Below the pieces are notes generated by a model. The model saw only the letters and a program-made list of their open reading frames with translations. It was not told the DNA's origin and did no database searches. Both the position numbers and the translations under genes were made by a program. Shown piece by piece: positions 24,501-38,800 of a stretch of DNA of 64,000 nt (its first letter is position 1; every line of letters begins with the position of its first letter). The stretch lies in the NCBI RefSeq assembly GCF_014805685.1, contig NC_060885.1, positions 12,255,132 to 12,319,131 of the forward strand, given 5' to 3'. The DNA comes from Silurus meridionalis (taxonomy: Eukaryota > Chordata > Actinopteri > Siluriformes > Siluridae).

Positions 24501-27500
24501 TTTACAAGAAAAAAGGAAGAGGATGTAGTGGGGGGAGAGACCACAGCAGAAGCCGGATCCCGAACTGTAGAGCATCAGATACGTACAACAATATAAAGGT
24601 CAAGATCAAAGCAAACTTTACTTTTTCACTTGGAGCTAAAGGGCATTAGACTCATACACCATTGTTCAAACACATCACCGTGTACCTTTAAAGGTCCTGT
24701 TTGTAATGTTTAAATGTGTTTCTGGCCTTAAAGAGTCCTCTAACTTCAAAGATATGACATATTTCTATGATTTACATCAAATTTTGAAATTCTGCTAGTT
24801 TTCATCAGTTTAGTTCATTTTTGTTGACTTTTTTTTGATGACAAAAAAAATAAAAACAAGGTTTGGTGTTGGTTGGGGGAGTACAAGATAGCTTGATATT
24901 TAACTTTCTTTTGGCTTCTCCCATTAGGGGTCGCCACAGCGGATCATCCGCATGTTTGATTTGGCACGTTTTTACGCTGGATGCCCTGCCTAACACAACC
25001 CTCCCGGACCGGCACTAAGAGTGGCTGGGGTTGGTGCCCTGACCCGGGATCGAACCCGGGCCGCAGCGGGGAGCGTGCCGCATCCTAACCACTAGACCAC
25101 CAGGGGTCCTACAGGATAGCTTGATATTGATTTATTTAAACACAACAGAGCAAAAAATTACACACCACTACATTAATATTATTATTGCTGCTGTTATTAT
25201 ATTTATAATCCCATAATGCACTTTGTTTAAATTATACCACAAACTGTTATATAATGATCATGATAGACAAATGTCAGAGTTTAAAAGTGAAATACAATGT
25301 GGTTCAGATTGTTCTAATAAATAATAACACTCATTAAACTAGACCAGCTGCCCACACATGACTATAGAATGATGCAGTATTATATACACCAATCAGGCAT
25401 AACATCATGACCACCTGCCTAATATTGTGTTGGTCCCCCTTTTTTCTCCCAAAACATCCCTGACCCATCAAAGCATGGACTCCACTAGACCCTTGAAGGT
25501 GTGCTGTGGTATCTGGCACCAAGATGTTAGCAGCAGATCCTTTAAGTCCTGTAAGTTGCAAGGTGGGGCATCCATGTATTGTACTTATTTGTCCAACACA
25601 TCCCCAGATGCTCGATTGGATTGAGATCTGGGAAATTTGGAGGCCAAGTCAACAGCTCAAACTTGTGCTCCTCAAACCGTCCCCAAACCATTTTTGCTTT
25701 TTGGCAGGGTGCATTATTCTGCTAAATGCGGCCACAGCCATCATGGAATACCGTTTCCATGAAAGGGTGTAGTTGGTTAGGTATTTGGTAGGTGTCAAAG
25801 TAACACTTAGTCAGGACTTAGTCAGGACTTGTTGATTGGACTTTAAGCCCAGATAATAGAAGTCAAATATTGTAAAAAAAATTTTTTTAGGAAAATTCTC
25901 AGATTGTGTTCCTACAAGAAACACATCTTACCCCAGTGGACCATGAAAAATTAAAAAGGAGGGGATTTTCAAAGGTGTATTATTCAGTGGACGTAGATGA
26001 TGTGTAGCAATTTTAATATCGTGGACGTAGAAGATGTGTAGCAATTTTAATATCACAAAAAGTGATATTCAAACAACTTTCAGAGATCTCGGACAAGGAT
26101 GGAAGATAGATAATAGTCTGAGGGAAAATAGATGACACAAACATAACAATATATATTGTCTATGTCCCACCTGGGAATGAGTTTTTGTTTTATAGGAAAA
26201 TATTTTTGACTTCATGATAGAGGGTAAAGGAATTGTTATATGTGGTGGAGACTGGAATATTCGTCTTAACCCAAAAGTCGATTCATCAAAAACCCAGTAA
26301 AACAGTAAAATTCATGATCTAATGGTGGAGTTGGGCACACAAGATCTTTGGAGGGACTTTTATCCATCAGGTCATGATTACACATTTTATTCAAATTCTC
26401 ATGACCTTTACTCAAGGATAGATTTTTAATTTTTAATTTTAAAGAGATATGGTCATAGAATACATAGTTGTGATATTGGATCTATAGACCTTTCTGATCA
26501 TGCACCTCTCTCTCTTGCACCATACATATTCACAATATATTAAATATGCAATATGTTGAAAGCGATATACACAGATGGAACTCTCTCTCTTTCCTGGGTC
26601 TTAATCATAGAATTGAATTTGTAAGGATAAATATCCTTCCACGATATCTCTATCTAATTCGGGCAATCCCTGTAGAGATTACTTCAAAACAATGGTCTGA
26701 ATAAAAAATTAAATAAATAAAAAACGGGAAAAAACCCAGGGTCAAATTTAAAACATTACATCTCCCAAGGGAGAAAGGAGGTATGGCATTACCCAATTTT
26801 AGGGATTACTTTGCAGCTCAAAGTAAACCTCTAATTAATGTATGTAATATAACCTAACCCTAACCCAACATATCTTGCTAGGTGGAAATATATTGAACTC
26901 TCAGTAATCAATGACCCCCCCAATTCAAGCAATATTAATACATAAACACTTAAGACAATTTAAAGATATGGTGCAAAACCCATGGATAAAAGCTCAATTA
27001 CAAAACTGGAATATGATGAGAGAAGAATATAGACGGAGCCCTAAACTACACATATTTTCGATGGTATGAATACGACCCTGAATTCAAGCCTAACAAAATG
27101 GACTACAGATTAAAATCCTGGGTTTCAAAAGGAATAACTTTTTTCACTCTATTACAGAAAAGGGACACTTAAAAGACTTTGGCAGTTTGAAGGATTACTC
27201 ACTTGAGAAATCTGACTTTTATAGATACCTTCGAATACATAATTATTTTGAACAAAACAGATCTTGACGACCCAGTAGCAAGGATATTTGTGGGCGCTTA
27301 CCAAGATTATCTAAAAAAGGAGGTCATATCCAAATTTTATAAAGGCCTAAGAACAAATGAATCTCACTCTACAGACTATATTAGAAGATTATACAAGAGA
27401 AATGGGGAAAGGGGTAATTTCCTAATAATCACATGAGAAATCAACTCATATATGGTGGGAATTCACGTGGAAGTGCCTTGTTAGATTTTTTTATCACACC

Positions 27501-30500
27501 AGAAACAGAAAGCTCATATAGTTGGGGTGACACCAAATGTTGGAGACAGTGTGGGTTTCAGGAAACTGATCATTGGAATATACTTTGGGAATGCCCAGTG
27601 ACCTTTTTTGGACAGAGATTCATAAAGCAGTGGAAAGCATATTTAACACAGTCTATCCTTTTTACTTTTCTACACTATTTCTAGTGAAAGCTGATTTTTT
27701 TTTAGGCAAGACGACCTGATGAATTTTTATTTGCCATTCTAATATCTGCAGGTAAAAAAGCACTCACAAGGTGCTGTTTGCTTCCTGAACCCCCCACAAT
27801 ACAAGATTGGATGAATATTGTAAACGACATCTATATAATGAAAAGGATTACTTTTTCCCTACGTCTTAAGAAAATGATTAAAATGTTTTTATTAAATTCT
27901 AAGTGGGTTGAATATGTAAGAAAACTTTGCCAAGATTTTATAGAAGTATAGAACAAATGGCCTTTACTTTTTGAATGGAAACTGTTTTTGCAAATGTCCT
28001 TGCTCACTTCTCCTCTATTACATATTGGAAATTAGTATGCTTTTTCCTAAAGACTATACTATATACTGAGAACCATTAATTAACTTTTATTAAGGAGTTG
28101 AAGTACAAAGAATATATCAGACCTCCCCCAAGTAGTAATTGTTCCTTTTTTTCTTCTTTTTTTAATTCCATTTGTATTATGTATACATTCTAGAATTTTT
28201 TAAATGCATTGAAAGTTATTAATAATAAAAAGTTCACTTGCTGCCTAATATATCCCACCTACTAACAGGTGCCATGATGAAGAGATCAGTTTTATTCACT
28301 TGGTCATAATGTTTTGCCTGATCACTGTATTACTGCCTAAATAAGAATGAGAGCAATATTTCACTGACCAAAGTTACCTTCATTGTCTCTAGATGGAATG
28401 CTCGGTTTCTGAAAACGAAGAATTGTCATTATAAAATACATATAAAACAAACAAAAAACAAGTCATGAAACATCTGATTTCATATTTTAGATTTACATAC
28501 CTGTAAGGCTAGTGGTTTTGGGTTCTTCCTAATAATCATCAGATAAATGTATTTAGATACAATTTTGTGTTGTATATCTAACATTATTCACCGTAATCAT
28601 ACAGACATAGTAAACATAATGTTGTAGAAACGTACACTTCTCTTGGCAGAGGGACAGGTATAGATGGCCGTCTTTCTTCTACGCACTTCCTCTCCTCTCG
28701 ATCTTCTTTTGAACCTGCAGGGGAAAAACCTGTTAGGTAGACATGAAGGCCATGATATCAGTAATGTTTAAAATGTGTACATGTGTTTTGGTGAATTATT
28801 ATATTAGTTTATTACATTCATTACTAGTGAAGAAATAAAAGATATTACATAATATTAAATCATTAACATACCCAGTGTTCTCTTGTCCATTATATTTAAC
28901 ACAACCTATACTTTAAATATTGGTCATTATATAATAAAGTATTTTTTAATACTCACTGCCATCAAAATGAATATCATATCCATTCTTATCCTCTGGCTCC
29001 TGTAAATCACATGAAAATTACTATGATAATTGTTGCAATTCATATTTACACACAAACACAAGACACATTTCTGATCTTCTATTTTTACATTTTTTTACTT
29101 TCTTATAAAAAATAAAAAAAAATCTGAAATGCTTACTGGACAGATAGATGGTTTCTTCATATGAAGTCTGAAAGTATAAAATAGAAAGTATTATAACAAT
29201 GTAATTACTCTTAAGTATAAATGAGTTCTATTGATTTAATAAATGGGAATGTTTTTTTCACAAAACCGTGACAGTACACTACATCGCCATATATACACAC
29301 AGTTTAACCATAAGATTCATATGTGCTTTCTGAACATCCCATTCCACATTTAGTATCCATTTGCTGTTATTATATCTTCTGGGAAGGTGTTCCACTACAT
29401 TTTGGAGTGTGATTGTGGAGATTTGGTCTCATTCAGCCACAAGGGCAGCGCTCCAATTCATCCTAAAGGTGTTCAATCACATTGAGGACTAAGCTCTATA
29501 CCAGGCCACTCAAGATCTTCCACTCCAACTTATGTAAACCATATGTTCATGGAGCTGTGTGTGCACAGGTGCATTATCATGCTGGAACAGGTTTGGGTGA
29601 AGGGGAAGTTTAATGCTACTGCATTAAGGACATCCTACACAATTGTGTGCAACTTTGTGGTGACAATTTGTGGAAGAACCACATATGGCTGGAAAAATGA
29701 AGTTTCCCAATACTTTAGTTCACATAGTGTATCTTTTCTGGGGCTTTTTTTTATGTGTCAAATGATATAGACATGTTAATTGAAAAAATATGATAAAGTT
29801 CACTCTTTCTAGACCCAGTCTGATCCCATGAAAATTGTATAATAAATCTAATCAAAGTGTAAGGATGAAATGTTTTTTTACTATTACATAAATAAATTAA
29901 GACTTTAAGGGAATTTTTACAAAAGTATACAAATTTAAGTAGTCATTGCACGAAAACTATATAACATTTTCTCAAATTTAAGATTAATCTTAAATGATCT
30001 TAATAATCTTATTATGTTGTTCATTTTGTACACCACAGCAATGATAATCCTGATGATTCATTTTCTATAACAGCAGCTCAGACAGTAATTCGGGCTGCCA
30101 GGCAAATCGCAGGCTTATATTAATGTGCTCGGTCAAATACGTCCTCGTTTCTATAGTAACAGCTCATTCACAGGCCCTTGTATAATGGATGCTCTAAATA
30201 ATCCAGAACCTAATAATAAGTGTGTTGTTATTAAATAGAGAAAACATGTCATTAATGACATGGTGATGAAGCTTTCCATAAGAAAACATTTATGTAACGT
30301 TTCTAAAATGAGTTTCGGTGGTCAGTGCTTGAAGGTCAGTAAGTTTTCTGACCCAGGAAAGTCTTCAGGGCAGAGGGCTTTGTGATTTCTTTGTAACACA
30401 ATGAAGAGAGTAGGAGGGAGTAGGAGGTTGGTAAGAGGAATACAGGGATGCAGTATTAACAAGAACTAACTTGTTGCAGGTTCAACATATTGATATAATG

Positions 30501-32867
30501 TCTTTTTTAGGTTTAAACACAACTTTTCAGGTAGGTAGAGGTAATAGTAAGATAACTGATTATTTTCCTATAATTGCAAACCGTGTCATTTACTTATGTA
30601 TATTTATTTTTGCTTTTTTTTTTATTGGTGCCAATACTTGTAGAGAATATGGTTAATTGGTGATACTTTTGCTTCAATTTTGAACTAGGCGTGTTATTTT
30701 TTCTTACTTGACACCATCTACATAAACATGCAGAGCAAATATGATAATCGTCATGATAATATATACGTTGCTATGTTTTGGGATGGTTTGAGGAGCATGC
30801 TCTCAACATAATCAAGTATCTTTGGGGAGCACACCTTCAGAGGTCTTCTGGGGTCCTTGATTTAACCAGACAGAGCAGGTTTGGTGGCACAAAAGGGACC
30901 TAAACTACATTAGGTAGGGGGGTTTACTGTTAGAGTAGACGTGATTCAATAAAATGTCTCTGTTGCCCTCTAGTGGCTGTATGCGTACCATATTTATCCT
31001 ACATGTTGTTATGCTCTAGCAACACTACCTGGTACGTTATTTTCCGAGCCACACTCACTATTACATGCAAGTATAGCAGACTATAGTGAATCAGATGATA
31101 CCACCATCCAAAATATGTAGAGGGTGGATTAGGTCATAAATCATTTCATGGTGATTGATACAGGTGATGCATTTGGTTTAAGACTTGATAAAATGTGAAT
31201 ACAAGGTAATAAAGTTGTCATTTATCTCCCTGTATATCACAATGTTCTTGTTCACAGTCGAAACATTTAGTTGCATGTGTATTATAATAGTTAGATATTA
31301 GGATGTAGCTAATGAGGTGATCCATTGGTAAAATGCGAACTGATAGTGCCAGAGAATAAGCTGTATACTTTATTGAAAGATTACTGAAAGACAGAGTGCC
31401 ATCTTAGTGCTTCTGGCAAAAGTTATAAATAATAAAAAAATATATAACAAAACTAAAAAAACTTTCTACAACACATCTGACTTTAAAGTTTTGCATGAGT
31501 TTCTCTGTGTTCACCAGTTTCCTTGTATGTATTTTTGACTATGCTAATTATTCTTCCTCTAAAAGCACACCGAATAAATAATGATTAATTCAAAGACCAG
31601 CCACTAGAATCCTGACTAGTGCAAGAACAAGTGATCATTACTTCACTGTAGGTTTCAATCTGATTTAAAACAAGCTCATAACAGCTTGCAACCCAAGATA
31701 GAACCTCTTCTCAAGAAGTTTTTTGTTTGTCTGAGCTCAGACTCATTTACATTTCATGGGTGACTGGGCTTTCCTTTCTTCTGCTTCTGAACTATTCACT
31801 TTTAGGATTTAATTACATTTGTATTATTATTTATTATTCTTTTTTTGGCTTAGGCTTTACTTTACTGCTAAATACATGTTGATACATAAGCAATGGGGCC
31901 ACTACAATCTTGACCAGGAGAAAGATCATACTAAAGATGAACCAGTCAATTAATCGGGCTTAAAAAGTTCCTCGGGCTCAAACTCTAGTTCTGATTTAAT
32001 TTAATTTATTACCAATTATCCTGCTTTACTGTGAATGCAGGCACATGGTGGTGGGTTTAAATTTGGCCAAATGTAATTCATTGAGTCAGCAGCATCATGT
32101 CCCAGCAGAGGAGGGTAAAATTCTTAGGTCAGGACTTTTCTTAACATTTACCTGAAAGACAAAAACACACTGTTGTGTAAAACAGTGGTTTTGAAACTGG
32201 CAGGAGTAAAGTTTGCCATTCGCATTAAAACATGTTCAAAGTGTAATCTCATTTAACAACCGCAAACTTACACACAGTTCATATCTGAAAAACTTTGCCA
32301 TGCCAACTAGTTCTCACTTTTTCAGGACCACATCATGATCAATGTCTTTATTTTCTCAGGTGTAAAAACATGCACACCTATTTGCTGCTTTAAAATATAT
32401 CAAATATTGCATTAGTTTCTTCTTCATACAGTCCAACACTAATAAAAAGAGGATTATATAACTCACATTGTGTGGACACAAAGTCCAATATTTTCAGTTA
32501 TTATCAGTGTAATACCTGGGACTTGGTTTAGGGGGCAGCTGTAGTGCTGGGGATTGGAGCTTTGAGCTGCACCTGTGGACCAGAAAGAGGAACCGTGACA
32601 TATTTTGAAAAAATAGCACAAAAATATATTGATGAAGCTAAGAATTTGTGGTGTTTAGGAAAGTGGTAGATTTAGCAGGTGCAACAAAATTAATTTCACC
32701 AGACGCACATCAAAAATAACATGCGGAAATGAAAGTCAGAGTCCCCAAAACAATTCAGTTTTTTATATCTACAGATGCTCAGAGACAATGCTAGACTCAC
32801 CTACTGATGGATGGAGAATTGTCCTTAAAAAAAAATAAAAAAATGACATTTATATATAAAGTATAAG

Positions 32868-32899
<32 letters not shown>

Positions 32900-35800
32900 A
32901 GTCATTACATAAACATGTGCAGTAAAAAATTGATTAAAGTCCTGCAAATTAAAAGCAGATTAGATCTGATCATTAAAACTCACCTGGTCAGGAACCTCAT
33001 AGACATCTGAAAACAAGAGGAAAACATTAGCACAGTGCAGTACTCACAATATACCCTTTCTTTCTGTAAAATGATCATCTGATTGCAATTATTTTAACTG
33101 AATTGAGTCACATATCTACAAGTTTGACAAGGAAATCATGAGATCATGTATATGTATGTAATTGTAGAAGTAAATGGCAATAATTGCTCAATATAGTCAG
33201 ATCAATGCCCCTTTATAGATTAATCAGAATTCTTGCTTATTGACCGATAAATGACCTATTAGTAACTGTGGATTTCATGCAACAGACAATATTTTATAGC
33301 ATATCACAAAAACTTGCAAAACAATGGCAAATAATGACAATTACAAAAGCTAAAAATGTATTTTTAGTAACATTTTTGTATTATTTCATTAGTACTCTTT
33401 TTATATATATATTTATATTTAAGTATGTGCATTCATCTACTACTACTAACGTAAATACTGTATACTAAAGTATTAGAAAAGTGGCATAAAATCAACATTT
33501 GTTATTTCTAGTTGAATGTCCAAGGCAATCTGCTGTTTTATCTCAAATTGCTTCAAACAATGACCACAATTTTCTTATTTCATTTGTAATTCAAGTTTCA
33601 ATTTGTCCACTTTGAATGTTTGGGCTAGTAATGATTACATTTGATGACCTTATGTATAGCGCTTCCATTTTACTGCACCTAATGTAACGAGTCTGTTTTA
33701 GAAAATCATAAGCAGAGTATAAATGTCTGAAGTCTGCACTTTGTAGCCCTTGAAAACAACCACTAAAACATTATTTAGATACATGCAGCTATGTGCTTTT
33801 GGCCATTTTCCATCTACGGAGGGTTTTTTTGTTCTACTGAATGGGGTGTCATTTGGCTCGATAAGAACATTAAAGTTGCTCATGAATCCACTTTTCTCCT
33901 GACACATCATCAATACACACAAGTAAATCAGTTCCACAAGCACATAAGTGCGTCAGCATGTTTTACAGTTGAGCTGTTCTGCTGTTTTTTTTTTTTTTTT
34001 ATAATCCCCATTCTCCTTTTCAGTCTAGTGCAAGCTGATTTTCAACTCAAGTTTTTTCAGGAGACTTTTGTACCATAATGGTTGAACAGCCACCTGTTCT
34101 TCCTGATCATAATGCTTAGCACTGGTTTTTGATAAATCCTCTGAGGTCATGCTGTTTTTATCATTTTCTTAATGCTGACCACAACAAAATTAAAAGTGCA
34201 ACTTGGAATAGCCAATGCTTCTGTAACGTCATTAACAGGCTGGTTTCCATTGCTAAGCACGATAGTGCATTCTTGCTTTCCCAACTCCTGGATTACAAAT
34301 AACAGCATACCTGGACTGTATGAGCGTCCTGATTGCATTCCTTGGTGATCTATAAAGGAAAAGAAAAACAATGATTCATGTTTTTTGAAGTTGTATTATA
34401 TGTACACCTTAATACACAGTATTTTGAGGTTGAATACTGTCATTATAAGCAAACTGGCTATTAAATCAATGAATTTACAGCAGTAAACTGTACCAACCAG
34501 CATGTCTAATGCCATTTAGTGGAAAAATCCATATTTTATATGTGATGAAATTGGAAAATATTTAGTATTCACTCTTCTGACTGTCCCATGTAGGCCAGAA
34601 TTAGATGGTTTAGATGGAATTTAAATATGGGTGTATTTTGTAGATTTAGCAATTTTGTAGAATTCTGTAAAAAAAATTGACTTTTTATTGTTTCTGCTGA
34701 TATATTAGTTGAAATATATGTTTTTTTGCAGAACCTTTTTCAGAAGGGTCAATATAGTTATCATCCATGTCTTCCTCAGGATCAATATAGTCCTCCTTCA
34801 AAGAAATAAAGATTAAAGATTTAAGCATTATTCCAGGATGAGTTAATATTACTACATACATAAGATCAGTGTCTGTAAACAGAACAAAAGTCAGCATTAA
34901 TATTTTTACTTACATCATAATTTGCTGCTTGTTTAGGCTTTTCTGGAATTGGAGGTTTGTTTGGTAGGAAGGGCATCATCGGTTTAGTTTGCATTTGTCG
35001 ACCAGGGCGTGCATCTGAAAGAAGCGACAGAAGGTTATTTTTTTTTGGTGACTGACTACATACTGATGATGGGGTTAATTTGTGATATGGCAACATTTGC
35101 ATGCTAAAGTTCTTATAGCAAACAGCTGACTAAATCGATGTATATACAGCAACACAGGCGTTCACATGAGCAACAAGTGTATTCTGTATGTGTGTTCTGT
35201 GGTTTCAGGATTTGTATGTAAAAAAAGAAGCTCAACACTTTAACCAGATTAATATTTACCCTAAAAATACAGTTTTGTCTATGTTCCATTAACTGTATGA
35301 TTCTATCAAGGAAGTTTGTTTTATTCCTGGTAGAATTGAAAGATGTTTGTACTTTCAAAGATCTACAGTTTCAACCTACCTACCAAAATACAATTTATAC
35401 AATTATTATGCAGGGTTATTCAAAAAGAATGAACTGATATCATGACGCATTGCTTCAGTTCTCAAGCATAGTCATGGAATGATTCAGTGACCATTTAAAA
35501 GATTTTAGAAGATTGTCACTGCTCAGTTATGTTCCCACTTGCAAGAGAACAACATCTTTGAAAATATTTCAGTCAGGTTTTAGGCCCCATCATAGCACAG
35601 AAACTGCCCTAGTTAAAATCACTAATGACCTGTTTTTAGCTTCAGACCAAGGCTTTATCTTGCTGTTAGTTTTACTAGATCTTAGTGCTGCATTCTACAC
35701 TATAGACCATGATCTCCTCCTAGATCGCTTACAGAATTACATCGGCATTCAGGGACAGGCATTAAGCTGGTTCAAATCCTACCTGTCCGATCGTTAAATG

Positions 35801-38800
35801 AAGAGCTACTCAGGCTAATGCTAGTAAATTATGGCATGCCACAAGGTTCAGTTCTAGACCCCTGCTCTTCACAATATACATGCTTCCCTTAGGAAATATT
35901 ATTAGAAGGCATGGAATTAACTTCCATTGTTATGCTGATGATACCCAGCTATATATCTTAACAAAACCAGGTGATACAGCTCAATTAGCTCAAATAACTG
36001 AGTGTGTTAAAGAAATAAGAGATTGGATGACCCATAACTTTCTACTATTAAATTCTGATAAGATGGAGATTTTGCTCATCGGCCCAAAAACCAGTATACA
36101 GAAGCTCCAGCATCTCAACCTGCACTTAGACGGATGTTCTGTAACTACAACGTTTACGTTTACAACGTTTACCGTTGTAGTTCAACGGTAAAAGACCTGG
36201 GAGTTATTTTAGACAACAACTTGTATTTCAAAAATCATATCAACCAAGTTACAAAAACAGCCTTCTTTCACCTTAGAAATATTTCTAAGCTAAGAAACGT
36301 TATCTATATGTGATGCAGAGAAGCTCGTCCATGCGTTCATGACCTCCAGAATAGACTACTGTAATGCATTACTAGGTGGATGTCCTGCATCCTTAATAAA
36401 CAGGCTTCAGTTATTTCAGAATGTGGCAGCACGAGTTCTTACAAGGTCAAGAAAATATGATCATATAACCCCAATCTTATCGTCTCTACACTGGCTTCCT
36501 GTTAAGTTTCGAATAGACTTTAAACTACTGCTTCTTACTTATAAAGCTCTAAATGGTTTAGCTCCCATGTATCTATCCAGTCTTTTAACATGCTACAATC
36601 AATCACGCTCCCTGAGATCTCAAAACTCTGGGCTTCTAGTAGTTCCTAGAATAGCATAGTCCACTAAAGGTGGTAGAGCATTTTCACATTTAGCTCCTAA
36701 ACTTTGGAACAGTCTTCCTGACAGTGTTCTTGGCTCAGACACACTCTCCCAGTTTAAGTGTAGATTAAAAACATATCTTTTTAGCAAAGCCTACACATAA
36801 CACGCGTCACATCATAACCTTGTGCTCCAGAACATATGATCACATGCACATTATCAACTTGTGCTGTTAATATCATGAACAACAGCTACGCTAATTTCTC
36901 TCCACTGCTTCTCTTTCTCTCCCCATCCCGAGGCATCCTGAGGTTTGGCCAGCTCCAGTCATGTCCCACCTCATGAAGATTATGGACTTTTGAAGAAGTA
37001 GATGCCAAACTCGCAAACATCTAAAAGCTGCTAGAGCTGAACACCTGAGCAAACTCATAGAAAACAACCAAAACAATCTTCAGTACAGTAGCTAAATTAA
37101 CTACAAATCAGGTATCTGAAAAATGTGTTCCACCACAGTTTAGTAGTGAGGACTTTATGAATTTCTTCACTGAAAAAATAGATAACATTAGAAAAACAAT
37201 TGTAGCGGTCCAACCTCTGACAGCATCTCCTGACATTATCTCGCCCACAACTCCACAACTCCACTGTTTTATATGTATAGGACAGGAAGAGCTTTATGAT
37301 GTTATTATAAAAGCTAAATCAACAACATGTCAGTTAGATCCCATCCCAACTCATCTATTGAAGGAAGTGTTATATACAGCTGGTGAGGCTCTTCTCAATA
37401 TCATTAACTCCTCACTATCGTTAGGTCACATCCCTAAATCCCTTAAATTAGCAGTTATTAAGCCCCTAGTTAAAAAACCTAATCTGGATCCAAACACGCT
37501 CTCAAATTACAGACCAATATCATATCCTCTATTTATGTCTAAGATTTTAGAAAAGATTGTCGCTGCCCAGTTATGTTCCCACTTGCAAGAGAACAATATC
37601 TTTGAAGAGTTTCAGTCAGGTTTTAGGCCCCATCATAGCACAGAAACTGCCCTAGTTTATATCACTAATGACCTGTTTTTAGCTTCAGACCAATGCTTCA
37701 TCTTGCTGTTGGTTTTACTAGATCTTAGTGCTGCACTAGTGGTACTGTAACCACTAGTTCAACGGTAAAAGACCTGGGAATTATTTTAGACAACAACTTG
37801 TATTTCAAAAATCATATCAACCAAGTTACAAAAACAGCCTTCTTTCACCTTAGAAATATTTCTAAGTTAAGAAACGTGTTATCTATATCTGATGCAGAGA
37901 ATCTCGTCCTTGCGTTCATGACCTCCAGAATAGACTATTGTATTGCATTACTAGGTGGATGTCCTGCATCATTAATAAACAAGCTTCAGTTAGTTCAGAA
38001 TGCGGCAGCAAGAGTTCTTACAAGGTCAAGAAAATATGACCATATAACCCCAATCTTATCATCCCTGCACTGGCTTCCTGTTAAGTTTTGAATAGACTTT
38101 AAACTACTGCTTCTTACTTATAAAGCACTAAATGGTTTGGCTCCCATGTATCTCTCCAGTCTTTTAACACGCTACAATCCGCCACGCTCCCTGAGATCTC
38201 AAAACTCTGGGCTTTTAGTAGTTCCTAGAATAGCAAAATCCCCTAAAGGTGGTAGATCATTCTCACATTTAGCTCCTAAACTCTGGAATAGTCTTCCTGA
38301 CAGTGTTCGGGGCTCAGACACACTCTTCCAGTTTAAGTGCAAATTAAAAACATATCTTTTTAGCAAAGCCTACACATAACACGCCTCACATCATAACCTT
38401 GTGCTCCAGAACATCTGATCACATGCACATTATCAACTTCCGCTTCAATCATGAACAGCAGCTACGCTAATTCCTCTCCACTGCTTCTCTTTCTCTCCCC
38501 ATCCTGAGGTTTGGCCAGCTCCAGTCACATCCCACCTCATGAAGATTATGGACCTTTAAAGAAGTAGATGCCGAACTCGCAAACACCCTGAACCATCTAG
38601 AGACGTACCAGTGCCAAATAGATCCCACTTCATGTGTAGAGTTTTTACATTGGACCTTCGGGAGTGTTTAAAGGCTCTGGCATGGAGAAGCTGATGCTGG
38701 ATCTGTGATGATCACAAATGTTGAGCTTAGTAGCTCCTAGTTTTATAACCATAAAGACTGTATAAGACTGCAGAAAGAACATTACTTATAATCTTATACT

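Noticed and set aside
24901..25109. Functional tRNA-Glu gene
   Set aside because: The anticodon stem has a mismatch, the sequence continues into a SINE body, and it is flanked by a target-site duplication.
26848..26878. 'aacctaaccctaaccc' as an interstitial telomere
   Set aside because: It has only about two units, inside a degraded LINE, and is too short to mean more than chance here.
28501..28528. Earlier acceptor at 28529 for the short blnk exon
   Set aside because: It would put the following exon out of frame with a stop. The acceptor four bases downstream (exon 28524-28501) keeps phase and gives Pro-rich NPKPLALQ.
32140..32160. 'tttcag' directly followed by 'gtaaat' on the minus strand in blnk
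   Set aside because: It would be a zero-length exon. Extending it gives an in-frame stop with the flanking blnk phase, so it was left out.
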